Assembly (NCBI GenBank): GCA_051027215.1
Contig: JBPCXR010000060.1
Span: 1 to 64,000 of the forward strand
Direction of reading: 5' to 3'
Source: CALHVX01 sp051027215
GTDB lineage: Bacteria; Pseudomonadota; Gammaproteobacteria; Pseudomonadales; Azotimanducaceae
Length of the DNA stretch: 64,000 bases
Of this stretch, positions 26,843-34,911 are shown piece after piece. Under the pieces are notes generated by a model. That model did not search any database. It saw only the letters and a program-made list of their open reading frames with translations, and was not told the origin of the DNA. The position numbers and the translations under genes are program-made. The stretch's first letter is position 1. Each line of letters starts with the position of its first letter.

Positions 26843-27217
26843 ATGTTCGGACTGATCCCTTTTACCTTTCGCTTCCGCGGTAAGCAGGCGCGTCTGCAAG
26901 ACATCTGTGCCTGCTTCGCAGACAACGACCACAAAGCCTTGCATCCAATGCAGATCGCCAAGCGCACGGGAATGAGCATGGCAGAGGTTAATCGCCGCCT
27001 ACAGTTGACCCCAGAACTGTTCGTGAAGCTGCCTAAACGCCCAGATGGGCTCACGCGCTATCGTCTCACTAGCGCCATGGCGACCCTGGATGAAGAGCAA
27101 CTGATCGCCTTCATCGCCAGCCATGCCCGACGCGAGTCCATGTTGTTATACGCAGTGGGCTTCATGCTAATGCTGCTTTTCCTGATCGTCATCGTCATTA
27201 TTGGTCCTGCTCTTTGA
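26843..27217 (+). CDS. HTH-like protein with C-terminal membrane helix
   Basis: This 124-residue protein is unfamiliar. Residues about 15-75 look like a small winged-helix fold (LQDICACFADN, LHPMQIAKRTGMSMAEVNRRL, then FVKLPKRPDGLTRYRLT as wing). Residues 99-122 are one strongly hydrophobic helix with almost no tail, so it may be tail-anchored with the DNA-binding-like part in the cytoplasm. It is 3 bp after the TetR-like gene and 12 bp before an acyl-CoA dehydrogenase, so the three probably form an operon. A membrane-held regulator or adaptor is inference. Confidence 0.6.
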   Translation: MFGLIPFTFRFRGKQARLQDICACFADNDHKALHPMQIAKRTGMSMAEVNRRLQLTPELFVKLPKRPDGLTRYRLTSAMATLDEEQLIAFIASHARRESMLLYAVGFMLMLLFLIVIVIIGPAL

Positions 27218-27229
27218 GGTACGTGTGTT

Positions 27230-28336
27230 ATGCCTGAACAGCTTCCGCAAGCGACACGAGACTTGTGTGATGCGGCTGTCACCCTGGCCGACACCGTGTT
27301 GGCAACTTCGGCAGCGCTGGACCGCGACCAGGCCCGGGGGCAGATTGTCGCCGCAGCGAAAGCCGCCGGGCTCTACACGCTGACCCAGCCGGCCGCATTC
27401 GGCGGTAGTGAAGCCGACCAACTGACCTTGTGCGCGGTTCGGGATGCCCTTGCCAGCCGCAACCCAGTCAACGCCCAGTGGGTGTTTGGACCTGGTCCCG
27501 GAGTATTGGTGAACGTCGATGGCGCGCTGCGCCAGCAATATTTGCAGCCGCTACTCGCTGGGCTAAAAACTGCAGGCTTCGGGCTTACAGAGCCCGACGA
27601 TGCGCCGCACTACACGCGTGCCATCCGGGATGGGGATGAGCTGGTGATCGATGGGCAGAAGTCTTACGTCACCGGTGGTGATCATGCGGACTTCATCAAC
27701 ACCCTGGTGCGCCTAGACGATGAACCGGTGTTGGTGATTGTCGATACGAACCTGCCCGGGGTCCGCAAAACCCGCGTGTTTCGCTCAATAGATGGCAGTC
27801 ATCACGCTGCCTTTCGCTTCGAAGCCGTTCGAATCCCGGCATCGCACATGATCGGCAAACCCGGCGATGGTATGCCCCGGGCCCTTGGACAGATCGGTGA
27901 CACACGTTTGGCAATCGCCGCGACCTGCGTCGGTCAGCTACGTTGGGTCTACGATTACCTGACGAACTATCTCAGCAGCACTGATCGACGTGGCAAGCCC
28001 AGAGGCGATGCAGCGGTTGCGCGCCTGAGACTCGGACAGATTTTTACCGCTGGCTACGCCGCAAGGAGCGTTTTGTACCGCACGGCGCGGCTGATCGACA
28101 GCGGCGCCAATGGGGTAAACGAGGCCATGGCAAGCAAGGTTCTGGCGACCCAGGCCCTCAGCACCGCAGTCGACGAGGCAATTCAGTTGGTCGGCGGCGG
28201 CGCTGTAGTTGAGGATCATCCTTTGGCAATTCTGTATCAGAAGGTGCGTAGCCTGCGGCTGGCGGAAGGCGCTACAGACGTGCTCTACCAGAACATCGCT
28301 AGAGGCCGCCTGGAACTCAGCAAAGGCGAACTCTGA
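27230..28336 (+). CDS. acyl-CoA dehydrogenase family protein
   Basis: This 368-residue protein has the acyl-CoA dehydrogenase fold. It shows FGLTEPDDAPHYT as flavin/substrate segment, DGQKSYVTGGDHADF after it, and a C-terminal RLAEGATDVLYQNIARG whose Glu is the candidate catalytic base. The N-terminus has a shorter first helical domain than classical enzymes. It ends a likely operon with the TetR-like regulator and the HTH membrane protein, which suggests it is the regulated function. The substrate is not evident. Confidence 0.88.
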   Translation: MPEQLPQATRDLCDAAVTLADTVLATSAALDRDQARGQIVAAAKAAGLYTLTQPAAFGGSEADQLTLCAVRDALASRNPVNAQWVFGPGPGVLVNVDGALRQQYLQPLLAGLKTAGFGLTEPDDAPHYTRAIRDGDELVIDGQKSYVTGGDHADFINTLVRLDDEPVLVIVDTNLPGVRKTRVFRSIDGSHHAAFRFEAVRIPASHMIGKPGDGMPRALGQIGDTRLAIAATCVGQLRWVYDYLTNYLSSTDRRGKPRGDAAVARLRLGQIFTAGYAARSVLYRTARLIDSGANGVNEAMASKVLATQALSTAVDEAIQLVGGGAVVEDHPLAILYQKVRSLRLAEGATDVLYQNIARGRLELSKGEL

Positions 28337-28339
28337 ACG

Positions 28340-28954
28340 CTACGCCGACGGCGTACCACAATCGCCCTTAAACCCATGCAGCTCGCGGGTTTCTTCTTTT
28401 TTCCGCTTAGACTTTTTCAACAATACGTACACCGCGCCGGTACCTCCTTGTTGCGGCAGCGCTGAATGGTAGGCAATCACCTCCGGAAGCTCGGTCAACC
28501 AAAAAGCGAGGTAGCTTTTCAGTCGCGCGGGAGTCGCGCTCTTCTCGCCACGACCATGGGCAATCAACAGCGAGCGACAATCCCGAGCCCGGGCCCGTTG
28601 CAGGAATTCGTAAACTGCGCTGCGGGCTTCTTTCACCGTCAGACCATGCAGGTCAAGATCTGCGTCAGCCCGGTACTGGCCATTGCGCAGCTTGTTAAAC
28701 ACCGCTTGCTGTACGCCATCTTTCTTCCATTCAATGACCGCTAGCGGCGCGACGCTGGGCACCTCGCCTACGGTAAGCGGATTGGTATCCACCTGAGTGG
28801 TTAGACCCAGTGCAGCCGCTCGGCGATTGTCCTGGGCAAGTTCCGAGTCCTGCTTCGACTTCTGTACCACCGAAGCATGTCGCGGGACCTGCTTCAATGG
28901 CTCCACGTCAGCCATAGCACGGGCAAAGTCTTCGTCATCAGAGGAGTTAATCAT
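28340..28954 (-). CDS. Smr domain protein
   Basis: This 204-residue protein has a C-terminal Smr domain, a nuclease-like fold of the MutS2 C-terminus. Seen are LDLHGLTVKEA, SLLIAHGRGEK and QGGTGAVYVLLKK. The charged N-terminal 100 residues fit proteobacterial SmrA/YdaL proteins, implicated in cleavage of mRNA on collided ribosomes (SmrB) or in DNA processing. I chose ATG 28954, which overlaps the stop of the dioxygenase gene by 8 bp; a much longer upstream frame is only that gene's shadow. A 6-bp hairpin (28341-28355) lies at its 3' end, shared with the convergent dehydrogenase. Confidence 0.88.
   Translation of the reverse strand: MINSSDDEDFARAMADVEPLKQVPRHASVVQKSKQDSELAQDNRRAAALGLTTQVDTNPLTVGEVPSVAPLAVIEWKKDGVQQAVFNKLRNGQYRADADLDLHGLTVKEARSAVYEFLQRARARDCRSLLIAHGRGEKSATPARLKSYLAFWLTELPEVIAYHSALPQQGGTGAVYVLLKKSKRKKEETRELHGFKGDCGTPSA
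28341..28355. terminator. short hairpin between convergent genes
   Basis: TACGCC and GGCGTA flank loop GAC within the last codons of the Smr gene and 5 bp after the dehydrogenase stop. No T-run; weak candidate for a shared terminator. Confidence 0.3.
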
Positions 28955-29729
28955 CGGCTTTGACATCCTCCATGACGATGCTTTCGAAGGCCGACGAGCG
29001 GGTACCCGGTATCGGTCTATTGCCCGCTCGGTGGTAAGTGAACACACAGGAAAGCTTGGTTTCGGTGGAGCGATTCCAACCCGCTGCGTGCAACGCTCGA
29101 CAATGAAAAAAGAGTACATCGCCTTGAGCAAGGGTAACGGGCTGCGCAGCCGCAATGAGCGGTTGATTGCTGGGTAGCTCCGGACGTAAAAACAGATCAC
29201 GATCCAAACGACCTCTGTCGATATTCATAGCGTGACTGCCGGGAATGATCTGCAATGCTCCATTGCGCTGGGTCTCTTCTCCAAGCGCCACCCACACTGA
29301 GATCAACTCCGGTAGATCAAAGGACCAATAGCGGATGTCCTGATGCCAGTGGGTTTGGCTGGAGTACCCCGGTGCTTTCGTCATTACGCAGTTGTGGTGA
29401 CATTGCGACATCAACCAATCATCTTCACCAGACAACAACGCCAGGTAGCGCCCCACTTCAGCGCCGGTCGCCAACTCCCGAAATAGGGGATGTCGCGCAT
29501 AGGCATAGAGTAGCCGCCTGGGCGTATCGCCGCCCTGGGCTGCGCGACTGGCCGGCGCGCCCGGATAGCCCACATCAGCTTCAAATTCCACCGGCGCAGC
29601 CAACGGATCTAGCGCCTCCTGGACCACTGCCTGCAGTGCCATGCAGCGTTCTGGCGCGAGCAATCCGCGGGCCACGAAAAATCCGTCCGCTGCGAAGCGC
29701 TGGCTCAGCGGGTTCGCTTGCATCACCAT
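28947..29729 (-). CDS. phytanoyl-CoA dioxygenase (PhyH) family protein
   Basis: This 260-residue Fe(II)/2-oxoglutarate oxygenase of the PhyH family has the iron-binding H-x-D in THWHQDIRYW, the family stretch SVWVALGEETQRNGALQIIPGSH and the distal His in FHCRALHAAGWN, with a 2-oxoglutarate Arg nearby. Start ATG 29729 is set by AGGAG 7 bp upstream; earlier in-frame codons lack a site. The Smr gene overlaps its end. Hydroxylation of a lipid or small metabolite is the family role; substrate unknown. Confidence 0.9.
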   Translation of the reverse strand: MVMQANPLSQRFAADGFFVARGLLAPERCMALQAVVQEALDPLAAPVEFEADVGYPGAPASRAAQGGDTPRRLLYAYARHPLFRELATGAEVGRYLALLSGEDDWLMSQCHHNCVMTKAPGYSSQTHWHQDIRYWSFDLPELISVWVALGEETQRNGALQIIPGSHAMNIDRGRLDRDLFLRPELPSNQPLIAAAQPVTLAQGDVLFFHCRALHAAGWNRSTETKLSCVFTYHRAGNRPIPGTRSSAFESIVMEDVKADD

Positions 29730-29813
29730 GGGCTGTCTCCTGAACACGAGAATCAATGACAACGGTTCTCGTTTGACTGAGGATACCGCCTGAGGTTCGG
29801 CGGGAGAAATCCA

Positions 29814-30830
29814 ATGCGCGCAGTATTAATGGAACGGGGCAGGCTTTGGGAGGACGAAGTTCCCATTCCAGAGCCCCAGGCCGGTGAAGCGCTCGTCAAG
29901 ACGGCCGCCTGCGGCATTTGTGGCTCCGACCTGCACGCGGTGCAACACACAGATACGTTCGTCGCCACCAGCCGTGAGGCCGGTGGCGCTTTCAAGCTCA
30001 CGACCTTTGAGCCAGTGGTGCTCGGCCACGAATTTGCGGCCGAAGTCGTCGACTATGGGCCGAAGACTGAGCGCAAGATCGCGCCTGGCACACTGGTTTG
30101 CTCTGTCCCCGTACTCACTCGCAGCACTCCCACCCCGGTAGGCTACTCGGCCGACGCGCCAGGCGGCTTTGCAGAGTACATGTTGCTCAGCGAACGATTG
30201 CTGTTGCCGGTACCAGGAGATCTACCCGCCGAGCATGCTGCATTTACAGAGCCCATGGCGGTGGGCCTGCACGCCGTGCGCAAAGCACAGCTAACTGGCC
30301 GGGAGGCCATTGTTGTCCTTGGCTGCGGGCCGGTCGGGTTGGCGGTGATTACGGCATTGCGTGCCCAGGGCGCTGGCCCCATCGTTGCCTCGGATTATTC
30401 CCCTGGTCGCAGGGCGTTGGCTCTGACCCAGGGTGCACACGCCATCGTCGATCCCGGTCATACCGACCCGTTTGTCGAGGCGGCTCAACTGAAACGGCCG
30501 GCTACCACCGTGTTTGAGTGTGTGGGCGTGCCTGGCATGCTCGACCAGCTGTTTCTGAATGTGCCCCAAGACACCCGGATCGTGGTCGTGGGCGTTTGCC
30601 TGGAACAGGACCAACTGCGGCCGCTCATCGCTATCAACAAAGAGCTGAACTTGCAGTTTGTGTTGGGATACAGCTTGGCCGAGTTTGAAGAAACGCTGCG
30701 CGGCATTGCAGATGGCCGCTTTGCCATTGAGCCGCTCATTACCGAAACGGTTGAGCTCGCCGGCGTAGCCGACGCATTCGAGCGCCTGGCGGCGCCACAG
30801 GCCCTAGGAAAAGTGCTGGTTAAACCCTGA
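29814..30830 (+). CDS. zinc-dependent alcohol dehydrogenase family protein
   Basis: This 338-residue medium-chain dehydrogenase has the catalytic zinc site (CGICGSDLH and GHEFAAEV) and the NAD(P) Rossmann motif VLGCGPVGLAV near 163-173. The usual structural-zinc lobe with four clustered cysteines is missing: after CSVPVLTR there is only proline- and glycine-rich sequence. Length is slightly short, as expected for that loss. It is divergent from the PhyH gene with an 84-bp gap and convergent with the small gene at 30844. Threonine/sorbitol-type oxidation is possible; substrate unknown. Confidence 0.9.
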   Translation: MRAVLMERGRLWEDEVPIPEPQAGEALVKTAACGICGSDLHAVQHTDTFVATSREAGGAFKLTTFEPVVLGHEFAAEVVDYGPKTERKIAPGTLVCSVPVLTRSTPTPVGYSADAPGGFAEYMLLSERLLLPVPGDLPAEHAAFTEPMAVGLHAVRKAQLTGREAIVVLGCGPVGLAVITALRAQGAGPIVASDYSPGRRALALTQGAHAIVDPGHTDPFVEAAQLKRPATTVFECVGVPGMLDQLFLNVPQDTRIVVVGVCLEQDQLRPLIAINKELNLQFVLGYSLAEFEETLRGIADGRFAIEPLITETVELAGVADAFERLAAPQALGKVLVKP

Positions 30831-30843
30831 GTCGGATTCGGGC

Positions 30844-31158
30844 CTAGAGCCTCAACTCATGAGTGGGTGTGCGGTTGATCGTCACCAGCAGACGTCGATC
30901 TGTGTTCCAGTAGCGCACCTCTACGTAGTGGTGTTCTTCCCACTGCAACTCGACATTGGTCCAGACATATTGCGGCGTTTTGCCGCTGTCTGGCCGGTCT
31001 TTGCGCAGAATGCCATCGAGAAACAGCTGCAATGTGCCTTGAGCGGTGACGACTACCTCGAACGGGCGCTCACGGTACTCGAATTTGAATCGCCGCTCTG
31101 TTTCGAGACTGCCTAACTGCTGATCGCCCGTCGCCGGGCCTGCCGAAGATTCGCTCAA
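30844..31158 (-). CDS. small conserved-looking protein, unknown
   Basis: This is a 104-residue cytoplasmic protein with beta-strand-rich sequence (FEYRERPFEVVVT, LQLFLDGILRKDR, YVEVRYWNTDRRLLVTIN). I recognise no family. The start is TTG 31158. It overlaps the stop of a 10-codon frame beginning at ATG 31187 in a TTGA arrangement, which could couple translation or signal a frameshift. It lies 52 bp downstream of the LexA-controlled radical SAM gene on the same strand, so it may share that transcript. Confidence 0.6.
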   Translation of the reverse strand: MSESSAGPATGDQQLGSLETERRFKFEYRERPFEVVVTAQGTLQLFLDGILRKDRPDSGKTPQYVWTNVELQWEEHHYVEVRYWNTDRRLLVTINRTPTHELRL

Positions 31159-31210
31159 CTGTCTTTTCCGCGCTTAGATCGAGCCATCTTAACGCGCCTG
31201 GCGCAGAAGA

Positions 31211-32362
31211 TTAGGCGAACAGATCCGCTTGCTGAGCGTTACGTGCCAATACCGCCGGAATTGTGCGCTCGGACTGACGGCGGAACAAATCCGTTCGCAG
31301 CGGTGGCACCTTGGCGTCGTGTAGCCCGTGCCGCTTTAGCGCGCGCTGAAATCGCGCAGCTAGTAACTGCGCGAAAGGCCCTTTGCCGCGCATGCGTTGC
31401 CCCCACTTGGCGTCGTAGGCTTTACCACCTCGGGTATCTTTGATGACGTTCATCACCCGCTCGGCCTTCAGTGGGTAGTGCAGCTTCAGCCACTCTTCGA
31501 ACAGCTCAGCCACCTCAAGGGGCAGGCGCAGGAGAATGTAGTTGAGCTCCCGCGCGCCCCGCGCCACGCAGGCATCAACAATGGCTTCCAACTCCGCGTC
31601 GTTCAAAAATGGTATGACCGGAGCGACCATGGCGCCAACGGGAATGCGCGCTGCGTTGAGTGCTTCGATGATGGCCAAGCGCTTGTTGGGGCTCGCGGTT
31701 CGAGGTTCCAGGCCCGTTTTTAGCTTTAGCGACAAAGTCGTAACGCTGACCATCACCTTCACCAGCCCCAGCTCAGCCAGCGCGGTGAGCAGATCCATAT
31801 CCCGCAAAACCCCTTGCCCTTTGGTCACAATACTGACCGGATGTCGGTGCTCGAGCAGCGTTTCTAGAATTTGTCGGGTCACCCGCCGATCGCGCTCTGC
31901 GGGTTGGTAGGGATCTGTATTCGTACCCATAGCAATGGGTGCACAGCGATAGTTCGACTTGGCGAACAGCTGGCGCAGATGGGCCTGGACATCGGTCTTG
32001 TAAAAGATCTTGCGCTCGAAATCCAAGCCCGGCGACAGATCGAGATAGGCATGGGTGGGCCTGGCAAAACAGTAGATGCAACCGTGTTCACAACCTTTGT
32101 AGGGATTAATAGAACGATCAAAGGGGATGTCTGGGGATTGATTACGGGTGAGCAGGTTTACTGTTCGATCCGGCAGAAGCTCGACCGCCACACGCTGGCT
32201 AACCTCTTGTGCCTGTGCTTCGTCGGACCAACCGTCATCGACGGCTTCCGTGCGCAGCGGCAGAAAACGGCTCTCGACATTGCTCTGGGCGCCCTGCCCT
32301 TTCTTTTCTTTCTTTGGATCAGCGCTCCGGCCAGAGCCTGTGGCTGTTTGCTCATCACTCAT
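31211..32362 (-). CDS. PA0069-family radical SAM protein (SplB-like)
   Basis: This 383-residue radical SAM protein has cluster cysteines C91, C95 and C98 in CEHGCIYCFARP, preceded by NPYKG. The remainder (DFERKIFYKTD, GTNTDPYQPAER, SIVTKG) matches the PA0069 family, distant relatives of spore photoproduct lyase, so a DNA-repair-like radical reaction is plausible. ATG 32362 was chosen because a LexA box sits 14-29 bp upstream, inside the longer frame. The control by LexA agrees with PA0069 being, to my recollection, in the Pseudomonas SOS regulon. Confidence 0.9.
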   Translation of the reverse strand: MSDEQTATGSGRSADPKKEKKGQGAQSNVESRFLPLRTEAVDDGWSDEAQAQEVSQRVAVELLPDRTVNLLTRNQSPDIPFDRSINPYKGCEHGCIYCFARPTHAYLDLSPGLDFERKIFYKTDVQAHLRQLFAKSNYRCAPIAMGTNTDPYQPAERDRRVTRQILETLLEHRHPVSIVTKGQGVLRDMDLLTALAELGLVKVMVSVTTLSLKLKTGLEPRTASPNKRLAIIEALNAARIPVGAMVAPVIPFLNDAELEAIVDACVARGARELNYILLRLPLEVAELFEEWLKLHYPLKAERVMNVIKDTRGGKAYDAKWGQRMRGKGPFAQLLAARFQRALKRHGLHDAKVPPLRTDLFRRQSERTIPAVLARNAQQADLFA

Positions 32363-32375
32363 TGATTTACCATAA

Positions 32376-32391
32376 CTGTATGTATATACAG
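32376..32391 (-). promoter_or_regulatory. LexA (SOS) box
   Basis: CTGTATGTATATACAG matches the gammaproteobacterial LexA consensus CTGT-N8-ACAG exactly, with the favoured alternating A/T centre and flanking TA on the distal side. It sits 13 bp in front of the radical SAM start codon, where bound LexA would block transcription. Confidence 0.85.
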
Positions 32392-32607
32392 TATCAAGCA
32401 ATCGATGAGGTCTTTAGACTTCGCCCCCTGGGACGCTTCCGAATCGCGCATTAGACGCGGCACGAAGCTGGGACACGGGCACATTGGCACCGCGGCGAGT
32501 ACGCAAAGTACCCGCGTCGCTATGGGTGTGGCCAGTGCCGCCTAACCATGCGGCGAGAAAACGCGAGCACAAGAAACACCAACGGTTGATTCATGGAGAG
32601 GCCGCAC

Positions 32608-33402
32608 ATGCGCGTAGCGCTCGGGCACAAGTTGTACACCCCGCGTTTAAGGACAAGCCGCGCGGCATTCCTCTGGGTGTTACTCGCTGTGCTGGGTGGC
32701 TGCCAGGCGGTTCCGGATCTGCAACAGACCGCGAGCATCAATGCCCTTCGCGGTGAAATCGAAGTGCTGCGTGACGAGCTCAGTAGCACCCAGGACTCGC
32801 TGCTTGCACTCTCTACCCAAGAAGCCGAGCAAGGCACCGCCATTGCCAGCAGCCTGAAAAAAATGGACCAGCGCTTAGGCAAATTGCCGGGCTCCGTAGT
32901 TACTGCTTGTCGCCAAGCCCAGCAACAGCAACCCACACAACCAAAGTGCGAAGAACCATTGGTGATCAAGCAGGATGATCGAATGGTTCTAGGGGAGTTA
33001 GAGCGCGTGTGGCTTGAGCCGCCGGGCATAGCACTGATTGCCCGCATCGACACCGGCGCTGATTCAAGCTCGGTCAACGCGCAGAACTTGATTGAATTCG
33101 AACGCGATGGTGACGACTGGGTGCGTTTCGAATGGTCAATCGAGGGGGAAACCACCACCATCGAACGTCCCATTAAGCGCTACGTACGAGTGGTGCAACA
33201 GGCCGACCCCGAAGGCACCCGACGCCCGGTTGTTTCGCTGCGGCTACGCATTGGCGACACCGAAGACGATTTCGATTTCTCGTTGGCCGATAGATCGCAC
33301 TTGGATCACCAACTTAACCTGGGGCGTAATTTTCTCACTGATCTTGCTGTTGTCGACGTCAGCCGCCAGTTCATTCAACCCAGCAGAAAAAGCAGCAAGT
33401 AG
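32608..33402 (+). CDS. RimB-like retropepsin protease, lipoprotein
   Basis: This 264-residue protein belongs to the family called ATP-dependent zinc protease or RimB (PF05618), now viewed as retropepsin-like aspartic proteases. The active-site motif is ARIDTGADSSS with Asp148. A signal with lipobox LGGC gives lipidated Cys32, then a coiled-coil-like stretch (40-95) that may hold it at the membrane. Start ATG 32608 has GGAGAG 7 bp upstream; ATG 32593 lacks one. The next two genes are the usual companions: transglutaminase-like membrane protein and ATP-grasp ligase. RimB relatives are reported to act on poly-glutamate made by RimK. Confidence 0.88.
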   Translation: MRVALGHKLYTPRLRTSRAAFLWVLLAVLGGCQAVPDLQQTASINALRGEIEVLRDELSSTQDSLLALSTQEAEQGTAIASSLKKMDQRLGKLPGSVVTACRQAQQQQPTQPKCEEPLVIKQDDRMVLGELERVWLEPPGIALIARIDTGADSSSVNAQNLIEFERDGDDWVRFEWSIEGETTTIERPIKRYVRVVQQADPEGTRRPVVSLRLRIGDTEDDFDFSLADRSHLDHQLNLGRNFLTDLAVVDVSRQFIQPSRKSSK

Positions 33403-33405
33403 CCC

Positions 33406-34911
33406 ATGAGTCGAATGGGGCCCTTTCTGTTTTTGGTGGCGCTGTTGTTCATCGGCGGCGCGGTCACTGCTGGGTTTCGTCATCAAGAACTCGGATTGCC
33501 TTTTTTCCCGGGCACCCAGCAGTCGATCTGGCAGGTCGAGGCCCGCATTCAGTACACCGCGGACGAAGATCGCAGCCAGGTCAAGCTAACGCTGCCACCA
33601 ATTCAAAGCGGCTACCGGATCGTCAGCGAAACCACTGCCTCCTCAGGTTTCGGCTACAGTGTCGAAACTCAAGCCCAGCGACGGGCCGTATGGAGTAAGA
33701 GCGGCCCCGCGGGCAATCAGTTTCTGTTCTATAAGCTGGAGCTAATTCGCGACAAAGCCTTCGTTGTCGAAGACGAGCCGCCGCCCAGCCCTGAACCCGC
33801 GGACCTGATCGAGCCTTTTGAAACGGCGGCACAACAGGTCATCGATTCGCTGCGGCCGTTGTCTGCTGACGGTAAGAGCCTGGCACTGCAGATCATCCGA
33901 GCCAGCAATACCGAGCCTCTGGACCAGAACCTGTCATTGCTTTTGGATCAATATGAGCCCGATACACTGCTCAGCAACTTGCTGCGCACAGCGGGCATAC
34001 CCGCGAGAAAAGTGCAGGTCCTGGAACTAGAAGACGCCCGGCGCCGACAGAACCTCCAAGGCTATGTGCAGGTTTGGGACGTGGACCATTGGCTCTTGCT
34101 CGACCCCACCGAAGGCGAGGTAATCGATCGGCGAGAACTGTACCTATGGCAAACCGATACGCCCTCGGTTCTTGAAGTCATCGGCGGGGTAAACAGCCGC
34201 GTCAGCTTTGCCATGATTAGCCAGACCCGCTCGGCGCTGACGGTCGCTCAACAAAACAGCGATGATTTTAGTTTGTCTTTGTACAGCCTGCCCATCGGCG
34301 AGCAGAGCATGTTCAAACTCATCATGCTGCTACCCATCGGTGCGCTGGTGGTCGTCTTCATGCGTCTGGTGGTTGGCATTAAGACCTCCGGCACCTTCAT
34401 GCCAATCCTCATCGCTTTAGCGTTTCTCCAGACTGAACTCATACCCGGCGTCACCAGCCTGCTTTTGGTTGTGGCCATTGGCCTGCTCATACGCTCCTAT
34501 TTGTCTGCGCTCAATCTATTGCTGGTGGCAAGAATCGCGACGCTGGTCATTCTCGTCATTGGCATAATCACTGTTGTTAGCGTGGTGAGCTACGAGCTCG
34601 GGATTATTGGCGGGCTAACCATATCCTTCTTTCCCATGATCATTCTGGCGTGGACAATTGAGCGCATGTCGATCCTTTGGGAAGAAGAAGGCCCACGTGA
34701 GGTGTTGATTCAAGGCGGCGGTAGCCTGCTGGTCGCAATCCTCGCTTACCTGTTGATGGATACACCGCTCATCGAGCACCTGGCTTTTAATTTTCCGGAA
34801 CTGCACCTTTGCGTACTGGCCATCGTCATGTTGCTCGGTCGCTACACTGGTTATCGCCTGCTGGAGCTGCTGCGGTTTTCGGACTTCAAGCAAATGGATG
34901 GGCTGCCATGA
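33406..34911 (+). CDS. inactive transglutaminase-like membrane protein
   Basis: This 501-residue inner-membrane protein has one N-terminal helix (5-24), a periplasmic transglutaminase-like domain (about 30-300) and about seven helices at the C-terminus (about 305-490). In the core segment, LLSNLLRTAGIPARKV replaces the Cys-containing helix of active enzymes, while WDVDHWLLLDPTEG keeps the strand around the His/Asp, so catalysis is probably lost. It starts 3 bp after the RimB-like gene and overlaps the ATP-grasp gene by 4 bp (ATGA). A scaffold or transport role in peptide modification is inferred. Confidence 0.87.
   Translation: MSRMGPFLFLVALLFIGGAVTAGFRHQELGLPFFPGTQQSIWQVEARIQYTADEDRSQVKLTLPPIQSGYRIVSETTASSGFGYSVETQAQRRAVWSKSGPAGNQFLFYKLELIRDKAFVVEDEPPPSPEPADLIEPFETAAQQVIDSLRPLSADGKSLALQIIRASNTEPLDQNLSLLLDQYEPDTLLSNLLRTAGIPARKVQVLELEDARRRQNLQGYVQVWDVDHWLLLDPTEGEVIDRRELYLWQTDTPSVLEVIGGVNSRVSFAMISQTRSALTVAQQNSDDFSLSLYSLPIGEQSMFKLIMLLPIGALVVVFMRLVVGIKTSGTFMPILIALAFLQTELIPGVTSLLLVVAIGLLIRSYLSALNLLLVARIATLVILVIGIITVVSVVSYELGIIGGLTISFFPMIILAWTIERMSILWEEEGPREVLIQGGGSLLVAILAYLLMDTPLIEHLAFNFPELHLCVLAIVMLLGRYTGYRLLELLRFSDFKQMDGLP

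Noticed and set aside
28955..29200. N-terminal extension of the Smr gene frame
   Set aside because: It runs inside the PhyH gene on the same strand in another frame and shows no Smr-family sequence; the 8-bp overlap start at 28954 is natural.
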